NCBI RefSeq assembly: GCF_900110225.1
Contig: NZ_FOCW01000001.1
Coordinates: 310,001-374,000 of the forward strand
Source of the DNA: Allobrachymonas denitrificans DSM 15123
Lineage (GTDB): Bacteria; Pseudomonadota; Gammaproteobacteria; Burkholderiales; Burkholderiaceae_C
Reading direction: 5' to 3'
Length of the DNA stretch: 64,000 bases
The first letter of the stretch is position 1; each line of letters opens with the position of its first letter. Of the stretch, positions 53,125-61,218 are shown in pieces. Under the pieces are notes generated by a model. It was given only the letters and a program-made list of their open reading frames with translations, ran no database searches and was not told the DNA's origin. Made by a program: the position numbers and the translations under genes.

Positions 53125-53973
53125 TCAGCGGTTGCGATTCTGCATCGCCACCAGCTTCTCGAACAGGGCCAGATCCTGCTCGTTCTTCAGCAGCGCGCCC
53201 AGCATGGGCGGCACCTGCATCTTGCCGCCTTCGCTGGCCTTGAGCGCAGCGGGTGGCACGTCTTCGGCCAGCAGCAGCTTGAGCCAGTCCAGCAACTCGG
53301 AGGTGGAGGGCTTTTTCTTGATGCCCGGAATGCTGCGCAGCGTGGAGAAGGACTCGATCGCCGCGGACAGTAGTTCCTGGCGCAGGTTGGGAAAGTGCAC
53401 TTCCACGATCTTTTCCAGCGTCGGCGTATCGGGAAACTGGATGTAGTGGAAGAAGCAGCGGCGCAGGAAGGCGTCCGGCAGTTCCTTCTCGTTGTTGGAG
53501 GTGATGAACACCAGCGGGCGGTGCCTGGCCTTGATCAGCTCGCGCGTTTCGTAGCAGTAGAACTCCATGCGGTCCAGTTCGCGCAGCAGGTCGTTCGGGA
53601 ATTCGATGTCGGCCTTGTCGATCTCGTCGATCAGCAGGGCGACCGGCTGGTCGGCCGTGAAGGCCTGCCACAGCACGCCCTTGACGATGTAGTTCTGGAT
53701 GTCCTTGACGCGGTCATCGCCCAGCTGCGAGTCGCGCAGGCGGTTCACGGCATCGTACTCGTACAGGCCCTGCTGCGCCTTGGTGGTGGACTTGATGTGC
53801 CACTGCAGCAGCGGCATGTTCAGCTCGCTGGCGACTTCCTCGGCCAGCATGGTCTTGCCGGTGCCGGGCTCGCCCTTGACCAGCAGCGGGCGCTTGAGCG
53901 TGATGGCGGCGTTGACCGCGAGTTTCAGGTCGTCGGTGGCGACGTAGTGGGAAGAACCCTGGAATTTCTGCAT
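53125..53973 (-). CDS. MoxR-family AAA+ ATPase
   Basis: 282 residues from ATG 53973 (MQKFQGSSHYVA). Walker A is VKGEPGTGKTMLA, Walker B LLIDEIDKAD, sensor 1 FITSNNEKELPDAF, with an arginine finger in LRRCFFHYI. The length and sequence place it with the short MoxR proteins paired with CoxE-type VWA proteins. The VWA partner is two genes downstream in the same operon. Confidence 0.92.
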   Translation of the reverse strand: MQKFQGSSHYVATDDLKLAVNAAITLKRPLLVKGEPGTGKTMLAEEVASELNMPLLQWHIKSTTKAQQGLYEYDAVNRLRDSQLGDDRVKDIQNYIVKGVLWQAFTADQPVALLIDEIDKADIEFPNDLLRELDRMEFYCYETRELIKARHRPLVFITSNNEKELPDAFLRRCFFHYIQFPDTPTLEKIVEVHFPNLRQELLSAAIESFSTLRSIPGIKKKPSTSELLDWLKLLLAEDVPPAALKASEGGKMQVPPMLGALLKNEQDLALFEKLVAMQNRNR

Positions 53974-54079
53974 GGTGGAGGATCCGGTGGTCACGGGGTT
54001 GAACACAAATGGAAAAGGAAAACCCGGCTCCGCCTGCCGGATGCGGAATGCGTCCGGCGCGGGCCGTCAGGCAGCCGCC

Positions 54080-54958
<879 letters not shown>

Positions 54959-54987
54959 GTGTTTTTCCTTGTGCTGACAGAGAGAAA

Positions 54988-55428
54988 TCAGTTCTGCGTG
55001 GCCTTGCGCTGCACGCAGTCGAGGTAGGACTGCCCGTCCGGCGGGCGGCCGGCGCGCTGGCTTTCCCACAGCATGCGGCCCAGGCAATCCATCACCGCGT
55101 GATGCGCATCGTGCAGATCGCCACGGCGGGCCGCCAGCAGTTCCACCGCCTGACGGATGCCGCGCGGCTGGTCGATGCTGCACTGCTCGCTGATGGTGAG
55201 ATGCATGGACAGGTGCAGGAAGGGGTTGGTGCTGCCGGCCACGTCGGGCTTGTGCATGCTGGCAATGGCCGCATCGACGTCGGCAAAGTCCGCGTGGTAT
55301 TCGGGATGCTCGTCCATCCAGCCGGCGATCAGCGTCTCCATGGCATCCAGCGGCTGGCTGGCACGCCACTTGGCGTAGGTGGCGCAGAAGTAGCGGCGCA
55401 CATCGGTCTGGCTGGGTTGCATCAACAT
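54988..55428 (-). CDS. DUF1841 family protein
   Basis: 146 residues from ATG 55428. The family pattern is clear: SQTDVRRYFCATYAKWR at the start, HPEYHADFADVDAA, and NPFLHLSMHLTISEQCSIDQPRG (the LHLSMHL and EQ residues recall a metal-binding helix pair). The function is unknown; the family is common in betaproteobacteria. It lies 30 bases upstream of ppk2. Confidence 0.85.
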   Translation of the reverse strand: MLMQPSQTDVRRYFCATYAKWRASQPLDAMETLIAGWMDEHPEYHADFADVDAAIASMHKPDVAGSTNPFLHLSMHLTISEQCSIDQPRGIRQAVELLAARRGDLHDAHHAVMDCLGRMLWESQRAGRPPDGQSYLDCVQRKATQN

Positions 55429-55703
55429 GGAAAACGGCTCTCGCAATGGGTTCTCCGTCTATTCTTACATGCCTGCGTCAGGCGTGCAGGGAGCTGGGGG
55501 CGTGCTGCAGCGCCTGTTTCCTGTCCAGGGACACGAAAAACAGCAAAAAGCGATCCCGAACGACCGTTTTACGGTAGATGACAAAGCCGTTTAGGGGGTA
55601 CAGTGCGCTGATGCCCCGCAGGGGCGACGCCCGGTGCGTCCGGTTGCCGTTTTCCATGGCCGGCACGCAGGCAAGGGTGCCGTGTTCACGAGGAGGTCAT
55701 TTC

Positions 55704-56378
55704 ATGCCAGTTGTCGTTGTTGTCAATCCCAAGGGGGGAGTCGGCAAGTCCACGGTGTCCACCAATGTGGCGGGGTATTTTGCATCCAAGGGGGCCCAGG
55801 TGATGCTGGGCGATGTGGACAAGCAGCAGACTTCGCGCTGGTGGCTCGAGCATCGTCCGGCCAATGCCAACCCCATCCATCCCTGGGACATCGATGACGA
55901 TCACAAGCTCAAGGTGCCCAAGGGCGTGACCCACGTGGTGCTCGATACGCCGGCCGGCCTGGAAGGCAAGGCACTGAAGGAAGTGCTCAAGCTGGCCACC
56001 AAGGCCATCGTGCCGTTGCAGGCCAGCGTGTTCGACATGCACGCCACACACGAATTCCTGCATGCCCTGGCTGACTACAAGAAGGCGGCCCGCATCGACA
56101 TCGGCCTGCTGGCCATGCGCGTGAAGGACAACACGCATTCCTTCCAGCACCTGCAGGACTTCTGCAAGGAGCTGCCGTTCCCGCTGCTGGGCGCCGTGCG
56201 CGACACGCAGAATTATGTGCATCTGGCCGCACAGGGCCTGACCCTGTTCGACGTGACGCCGGGCCGTGTGCAGCGCGACCTGCAGCAGTGGGAACCGATC
56301 ACCCGCTGGCTGGACGAGCCGGCACGGCCGCAGATGGGCAAGGGCAAGGGCGCATCAGACCCCAACGCCTGGTACTGA
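55704..56378 (+). CDS. ParA/MinD-like ATPase without a ParB partner
   Basis: 224 residues with a perfect AGGAGG 8 bases before the ATG. The deviant Walker A is NPKGGVGKSTVSTN, Walker A' GDVDKQQTSRWW and Walker B HVVLDTPAG. It is shorter than chromosome-partition ParA and lacks an N-terminal DNA-binding domain; no parB follows. Such orphan ParA proteins often position other cargo. An isolated gene between convergently read neighbours; its role is unknown. Confidence 0.88.
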   Translation: MPVVVVVNPKGGVGKSTVSTNVAGYFASKGAQVMLGDVDKQQTSRWWLEHRPANANPIHPWDIDDDHKLKVPKGVTHVVLDTPAGLEGKALKEVLKLATKAIVPLQASVFDMHATHEFLHALADYKKAARIDIGLLAMRVKDNTHSFQHLQDFCKELPFPLLGAVRDTQNYVHLAAQGLTLFDVTPGRVQRDLQQWEPITRWLDEPARPQMGKGKGASDPNAWY

Positions 56379-56485
56379 GGGCAGCAGGGCGGCGGGATAC
56401 CCCTACGCCCCTGTAAGGATGTAGCTCCTGCCATCCGCATAAGCGTTGCGCCCATGCGCATACTGCGCGTTTTGGCTTTTTCTGC

Positions 56486-57088
56486 ATGAATCCCATGTCA
56501 TCCAACCGCCTGAACGACGCCGCCCTGGCGCAACTGTTTCTCGATGCCCGCACCGCCAACGGCTTTACCGATGAGCCGGTGGCGCCCGAACTGCTGCAGC
56601 AGATTTACGACCTGGCCAAGATGGGCCCGACCTCGATGAACTGCCAGCCGGCACGTTTCGTTTTCCTGACCACGCCCGAAGCGCGCGAGCGCCTGCTGCC
56701 CTACCTGATGGAAGGCAACAAGGCCAAGACGCTGCATGCGCCCGTGTGCGTGATCGTGGCCACCGACACGCGCTTTCACGAGCACATGGACAAGACCTGG
56801 CACGACCCGTCCGGCCAGCAGCTGTTTGCCGGCAACGAGGCGCTGGCTGCAGCCACGGCGCAGCGCAACGGCACGCTGTCGGGCGCGTACTTCATGCTGG
56901 CAGCGCGTGCGCTGGGGCTGGATTGCGGTCCGATGAGCGGCTTCGATGCCGCCGGTGTGAACCGCGAGTTCTTCCCGGATGGACGCTTCCAGGCCAACTT
57001 CCTGCTGAACCTGGGCCATATCGACTCCAGCAAGACCTTCCCGCGCAACCCGCGCCTGGCTTTCGACGAGGCTTGCCAGGTCCTGTAA
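56486..57088 (+). CDS. Nitroreductase family protein, RutE/HadB-like
   Basis: 200 residues (ATG 56495 is an alternative start). The FMN-binding nitroreductase fold is of the RutE type: MGPTSMNCQPARFVFLTTPE, AAATAQRNGTLSGAYFMLAARALGLDCGPMSGFD and NFLLNLGHID. RutE enzymes reduce malonic semialdehyde in uracil breakdown, but no other rut gene is near, so a general NADPH oxidoreductase role is as likely. Confidence 0.87.
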   Translation: MNPMSSNRLNDAALAQLFLDARTANGFTDEPVAPELLQQIYDLAKMGPTSMNCQPARFVFLTTPEARERLLPYLMEGNKAKTLHAPVCVIVATDTRFHEHMDKTWHDPSGQQLFAGNEALAAATAQRNGTLSGAYFMLAARALGLDCGPMSGFDAAGVNREFFPDGRFQANFLLNLGHIDSSKTFPRNPRLAFDEACQVL

Positions 57089-57101
57089 GCGGCTGCGTGC
57101 G

Positions 57102-57869
57102 ATGTCCCTTCCCCTGATCACCGACTGGCATTTCTACGCCTTTGCCATTCCCGCCGTGCTGCTGCTTGGCATCAGCAAGAGCGGTTTCGGCGCGGGCTTC
57201 GGCTCGCTGGCCGTGCCGCTGATGGCGATGAGCGTGAGCGTGCCCAAGGCAGCGGCCATCCTGATGCCGCTGCTGCTGGTGATGGACCTGATGGGCATCC
57301 ACGCCTTCCGCCGCCATGTGGACTGGCCGCTGTTCAAGCGCCTGATTCCGTGGGCGCTGCTGGGCACGGTGATTGGCACCGTGCTGTTCGGCTACCTGAG
57401 CGCGCCGGTGGTGGCGGGCATCGTCGGCATCCTGACGCTGCTGTTCCTGGCGCAGCGCCTGCTGTTTCCGCCGCGTGCCGACAGCCCGGCGCCGCCGCAC
57501 TGGCTCGGTAGCCTGCTGACCACCACTTCCGGCTTCACCAGCTTCGTGGCCCATGCCGGAGGGCCGCCGCTCAATGCCTATGTGATTCCGCTCAAGCTGC
57601 CGCCGCTGCTGTTCACCGGCACCATGGCCTACATGTTTTTCATCATCAACCTGAGCAAGTGGGTGCCCTACGGCTTCCTCGGCCTGCTCAACTGGGAGAA
57701 CCTGGGCACTTCACTGGCGCTGCTGCCGTTCGCGCCGATCGGCGTGTTCATCGGCGTGCGCATCGCGCACCGCATCAATCCGCTGTGGTTCTATCGGCTG
57801 GTCTATACCGGCATGTTTCTGACTGGCTGCAAGCTGGTGTGGGATGGGGCGAAGCACCTGCTTGGCTAA
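57102..57869 (+). CDS. TauE/SafE-family (TSUP) anion exporter
   Basis: 255 residues, about eight hydrophobic segments. The duplicated TSUP motif occurs as GISKSGFGAGFGSLAVPLMA (first half) and FTSFVAHAGGPPLNAYV (second half). The family exports sulfite or related organic sulfur anions. It starts 13 bases after the nitroreductase stop and may share its transcript. Confidence 0.88.
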   Translation: MSLPLITDWHFYAFAIPAVLLLGISKSGFGAGFGSLAVPLMAMSVSVPKAAAILMPLLLVMDLMGIHAFRRHVDWPLFKRLIPWALLGTVIGTVLFGYLSAPVVAGIVGILTLLFLAQRLLFPPRADSPAPPHWLGSLLTTTSGFTSFVAHAGGPPLNAYVIPLKLPPLLFTGTMAYMFFIINLSKWVPYGFLGLLNWENLGTSLALLPFAPIGVFIGVRIAHRINPLWFYRLVYTGMFLTGCKLVWDGAKHLLG

Positions 57870-57936
57870 GTGCTGACCGAGGCCTGCCGGATGCGGCATC
57901 AGGCGCTTGAAGGCCAGGCGGCAGGAGTGCAGCTGA

Positions 57937-58404
57937 CTACGGCGTGGCAAACCCGCACTGCCGCCACGCCTCGTACACCACCACCGCCACCGCATTGCTC
58001 AGATTGAGACTGCGTTGCCCCGGCAGCATCGGCAGGCGCAGCCGCTGTCCGGCAGGGAACTGCTCGCGGATCTCCGGTGGCAATCCCGCCGTTTCGCAGC
58101 CGAACACCAGCCAGTCGCCCGGCTGAAAGGCCATTGCATGCGCCGGCTGCGAGCCCTTGGTAGTCAACGCAAACAGGCGTGCCGCATCCGGCTGCGCATC
58201 GCGCAAAAAGCTCGCCCAGTCCGCATGCCGCTGCACGCTGGCGTATTCGTGGTAGTCCAGCCCGGCCCGGCGCATCTGCTTGTCTTCCATGCTAAAGCCC
58301 AGCGGCTCGATCAGGTGCAATTGGCAGCCCGTGTTCGCCGACAGGCGGATCACGTTGCCGGTGTTGGGCGGGATCTCGGGGTGGACCAGGACGATGTGGA
58401 ACAT
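57937..58404 (-). CDS. trmL: tRNA (cytidine/uridine-34-2'-O)-methyltransferase TrmL
   Basis: 155 residues from ATG 58404 (MFHIVLVHPEIPPNTGN). SPOUT-fold motifs are complete: NTGNVIRLSANTG, the central LVFGCETAGLPPEI and RLPMLPGQRSLNLSNAVAVVVYE, which forms the SAM-binding knot. It modifies the wobble base of tRNA-Leu isoacceptors, including CAA. Confidence 0.95.
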   Translation of the reverse strand: MFHIVLVHPEIPPNTGNVIRLSANTGCQLHLIEPLGFSMEDKQMRRAGLDYHEYASVQRHADWASFLRDAQPDAARLFALTTKGSQPAHAMAFQPGDWLVFGCETAGLPPEIREQFPAGQRLRLPMLPGQRSLNLSNAVAVVVYEAWRQCGFATP

Positions 58405-58437
58405 GGGGCGCAAGTGTACGGCAGGGGTGGCAGGGGA

Positions 58438-59745
58438 TTACGCGATACGCAGCGCCATTTCCTTGATGACGGTATGCACCACCGCCCTCAGGCAACGTGC
58501 TTCGCCTGCGAGGGTGGCGCTGAGGTGTGGCTGTGCTGCTGCCAGCCGCGCATTTTCCGCAACGGTTTCGTCGTAGAGACGCACCGCTGCTGGCAGCATG
58601 CGTGCGCGCATGCTTTCCAGGATGCGTTCGGCCGTTCCCCGCGCCAGGCCCAGGGCACCACCTGCCTGCAGCAGTACTTCCCGGGTGATGCCGGCAAAGT
58701 GGTGAACGCCCAGTACCGGCCAGGCCAGACGGGTATGCGTGGGCCAGCCCGGCTTGTCAAAGGCGGTGGAGTCGTAGACTGCAACGCTCAGCAAGTCATA
58801 CAGTGGCGCCAGTTGTACGCCTTCATGCGACACTAGGAAGCTGAGGTTTTTCAGGTGGGCATCGCTGTTGCCGACCAGCATGTTGAACGCCAGCCAGCCA
58901 AACAGGCGCGAGCGTGCGACGGCCGGGCTGCGGCAGGCATTGGCTAGGGCAGCCAGGCTGTCCATGCTGCCCTGGCTGTACTTGAAGCTGCGATCCAGCC
59001 CGAGAAGCTGGCAGGCATCGATCACATGGCGGCGTTGCCATCCCTGACTGTCTTCCAGCCTGTCAAACCGCTCGATTACGTAGACCGGCGAAGGCACGTA
59101 ACGCCGATGGACGCGTGGCACATCCAGCCCAAGCCGACCCGCCAGGCGCATCACGAACCATTCGTTGATGACCGAATGGGGGTAGTCTTCGTCGGGATGA
59201 TCCGGCTTGAGGATGTGAGTGGATGGCGTGGCCCCGGCGGGTTCGAGCAGCGCGTCATGCTGCATCACCACTGCCAGCTTGTGCTGCGCTCCCGCCAGTG
59301 ACATGCGCTTGATGGCGCCGCGCGTCAGCGGAGCCTTGGGGAGCAGGCGGATGCGTGCTTCAAGAGCAGCGTCCGGCAAGGGGCGCAGGGGAGTCGCGAG
59401 CGGGGGAGGGGCCTCCGGTGGCAGCAGGGTCAGGGAGCCAGCGGACTCCGCGCCATACCAGGCGAGCAGGCCAAAGGCGTCTGCAGCTTCTATCCTGGCG
59501 TCACTGGCCAGCAGCAGGCGCTGCCCTTCCTCGGGAAGCAGATTGTCAAAATACCACTGCACCGGACGCAGGCTGGCACCGTCCACTACCCGCCCGGCGG
59601 TGAGTGGAAGGTGCGGACTGAGGGGATAGCGTTGCGGGTGCTCCAGCCAGCTACTTGCATACTGGAAACCCCAGAGCCCGCTCTCCTCCTGCAAGTTGCC
59701 CACATCGATCTGGTTGATGAAAGCGCGCAGGACCCGGCTGCTCAT
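58438..59745 (-). CDS. hipA: HipA-type serine/threonine kinase toxin
   Basis: 435 residues from ATG 59745, overlapping hipB by 4 bases. The N-terminal HipA domain (FINQIDVGNLQEESGLWGF, YFDNLLPEEG) precedes the kinase: the phosphate loop MSLAGAQHKLAVVM, ATP-site HILKPDHPD, the catalytic loop VGNSDAHLKNLSF and the metal site LAPLYDLLS. HipA kinases phosphorylate targets such as a tRNA synthetase to arrest growth. All catalytic residues I can check are present. Confidence 0.93.
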   Translation of the reverse strand: MSSRVLRAFINQIDVGNLQEESGLWGFQYASSWLEHPQRYPLSPHLPLTAGRVVDGASLRPVQWYFDNLLPEEGQRLLLASDARIEAADAFGLLAWYGAESAGSLTLLPPEAPPPLATPLRPLPDAALEARIRLLPKAPLTRGAIKRMSLAGAQHKLAVVMQHDALLEPAGATPSTHILKPDHPDEDYPHSVINEWFVMRLAGRLGLDVPRVHRRYVPSPVYVIERFDRLEDSQGWQRRHVIDACQLLGLDRSFKYSQGSMDSLAALANACRSPAVARSRLFGWLAFNMLVGNSDAHLKNLSFLVSHEGVQLAPLYDLLSVAVYDSTAFDKPGWPTHTRLAWPVLGVHHFAGITREVLLQAGGALGLARGTAERILESMRARMLPAAVRLYDETVAENARLAAAQPHLSATLAGEARCLRAVVHTVIKEMALRIA

Positions 59746-60008
59746 GGCGTGCTTTCGTCGGGGCTGGCATGAGGCAGATGCCTGGCGACCTGTTCGGGTA
59801 CATCGACGATCAGGCGAATGCCCAGGCCTTCGAGGACCTGAAACAGCTTGCCCCAATGTACCGAATCGGCGCCGCGTTCGACCTTGCCGAGGAAGTTCTC
59901 ACTGACGCCCATGCTGCCAGCAGCATCATCCTGCCGGATGCCTTGGGCCTTGCGACTGGCGCGCACTACCTTGCCGATGGCGGCTGCGTTGGAAATCGGT
60001 ATTTGCAT
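59742..60008 (-). CDS. hipB: HipB-type HTH antitoxin
   Basis: 88 residues from ATG 60008. The XRE-type helix-turn-helix is IGKVVRASRKAQGIRQDDAAGSMGVSENFLGKVERG (split around QDDAA). The C-terminal half (WGKLFQVLEGLGIRLIVDVP) adds the HipB dimer strand. GAGAGG lies upstream. It binds HipA and should repress the operon through three operators just upstream. Confidence 0.92.
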   Translation of the reverse strand: MQIPISNAAAIGKVVRASRKAQGIRQDDAAGSMGVSENFLGKVERGADSVHWGKLFQVLEGLGIRLIVDVPEQVARHLPHASPDESTP

Positions 60009-60011
60009 GGT

Positions 60012-60136
60012 CAATCCTCTCGATCATGAGGATTCTGAAGTGTTTGAAGTGCTCTTGCAAGAAAATCCTTACGGTCGAAAGGATTTTTTGATGGGAATGA
60101 AGTCCAGCCCGAAAATCCTTGTGATTATGTGGATTT
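60012..60136 (-). promoter_or_regulatory. hipBA promoter with three phased operators
   Basis: Three inverted repeats share the form (A)ATCCT-N8-AGGAT(T): O1 60012-60035 (CAATCCTC-N8-GAGGATTC), O2 60062-60087 (AAAATCCTT-N8-AAGGATTTT, perfect) and O3 60113-60136 (AAATCCTT-N8-GTGGATTT). Their centres are 51 and 50 bases apart. The promoter on the minus strand is TTGCAA (60060-60055), 17 bases, CAGAAT (60037-60032), so O1 covers the -10 and start site and O2 abuts the -35. Confidence 0.8.
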
Positions 60137-60413
60137 CATCGGTGCGCCGCCATGTGAATTTGTGCATCCGTGGATGCATGGAGCTGCCCGCAAGCGCCCC
60201 TAACCGGAAGTTGCAATGGATGCATCCGGCCCTCCACAAATCGGGCTAACCCCATCCTGCGCACGGCCGTACGTGCTATACCATCGCATCCGGGAGAACT
60301 GTTACATCTCGCATGTTGCATCTGCACATGCGGGGCAGCAATCCCGGGCGTCATCCCGGCACAACGTGAACGGATCGGGATAAACCCGGAATTTACCGGC
60401 TGACGCCCATAAA
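60137..60413. other. Gap between hip operators and the TetR promoter
   Basis: No gene is evident. It has lower GC than its surroundings at both ends and contains an interrupted repeat GGGGCAGCAATCCCGGGCGTCATCCCGG region (around 60331-60360) with no clear role. The short ORFs here lack ribosome binding sites and family resemblance. Confidence 0.4.
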
Positions 60414-60444
60414 TAGCACGACCGTTCGCATTCTTTGTTATAGT
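60414..60444 (+). promoter_or_regulatory. TetR promoter and operator
   Basis: TAGCACGACCGTTCGCATT (60414-60432) matches the motif before the FadL-type gene at 7275. A -10-like TATAGT lies at 60439-60444, only 8 bases before the ATG at 60453, so the mRNA may be leaderless or nearly so. No good -35 is seen; the operator occupies its place. Confidence 0.55.
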
Positions 60445-60452
60445 CTCCAGCC

Positions 60453-61136
60453 ATGTCCAACCCCAAGCACCTTTCTTCGCAAACCGCTGACAGCGCCGAC
60501 GGCGCCAAGCGACGCGTCCTGCAAAAAGGTCAGCAGACCCGTGCGGTGCTGCTGGATGCAGGCCTGTCGCTGGCCAGCCAGCTCGGCTTGGAGGGCATCA
60601 GCATTGGTGCCCTTGCGGAAATGGTGGGCATGAGCAAGTCCGGCGTGTTTGCCCATTTCGGCTCGCGCGAGGACCTGCAGATTGCCATCGTGGACGAGTA
60701 CTACCGCCGTTTCGAGCATGAGGTCTTCCAGCCTGCGCTGGAAGTGCCGCGCGGCCTGCCGCGCGTGCGCGCCATGTTCGAGAACTGGATCCGCCGCGTC
60801 ACCGAGGAGGAAGTGCAGTCCGGCTGCATCTTCATCAGCGGTGCGGTGGAATTCGATGACCGGGAGGGTCCGGTACATGACGCGCTGCAGCGCGCCATCA
60901 ATACGTGGCTCACCGCCCTGCAGCGCGCCGTCGAGCAGGCCAAGCAGGAGGGCCATCTGCGCCCCGATGCCGATGCCCTGCAGATGGTGTTCGAAGTGCA
61001 CGGACTGATCCTGTCCGTGCACTACGAAGCCCGCTTCCTGCAGAACCCGGCCGCCATCGACCGCATCCATCGCGGCTTTGAACGAATTGTGGCGTACTAC
61101 GCCTCGCCCGCTGCTGCCACTGGCGGCGGCACCTGA
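60453..61136 (+). CDS. TetR/AcrR-family regulator of fatty-acid oxidation genes
   Basis: 227 residues. A 25-residue leader precedes the HTH (TRAVLLDAGLSLASQLG, ISIGALAEMVGMSKSGVFAHF, with SREDLQIAIVDEY after it). The C-terminal domain (YRRFEHEVFQPALEVPRG, IRRVTEEEVQSGCIFISGA) is that of TetR_C-type ligand binders. The next genes encode an acyl-CoA dehydrogenase and a 3-hydroxyacyl-CoA dehydrogenase, so control of beta-oxidation by an acyl-CoA ligand is likely, as for betaproteobacterial FadP-type regulators. No ribosome binding site precedes the ATG. Confidence 0.88.
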   Translation: MSNPKHLSSQTADSADGAKRRVLQKGQQTRAVLLDAGLSLASQLGLEGISIGALAEMVGMSKSGVFAHFGSREDLQIAIVDEYYRRFEHEVFQPALEVPRGLPRVRAMFENWIRRVTEEEVQSGCIFISGAVEFDDREGPVHDALQRAINTWLTALQRAVEQAKQEGHLRPDADALQMVFEVHGLILSVHYEARFLQNPAAIDRIHRGFERIVAYYASPAAATGGGT

Positions 61137-61218
61137 CAGGATGTGCGTGCAGCCGGGCTGGCCGGATGGCACCACGTTTGGATTGATTGACCCAGATACC
61201 GCAACAGGAGACTGAACG

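Noticed and set aside
55478-55666. Minus-strand ORF of 62 codons between DUF1841 and parA
   Set aside because: No ribosome binding site, no conserved features and odd composition; treated as non-coding promoter region.
57881-57904. Possible terminator between TSUP and trmL genes (TGCCG-GATG-CGGCA)
   Set aside because: The stem has only five pairs and no T-run on either strand; too weak to call.
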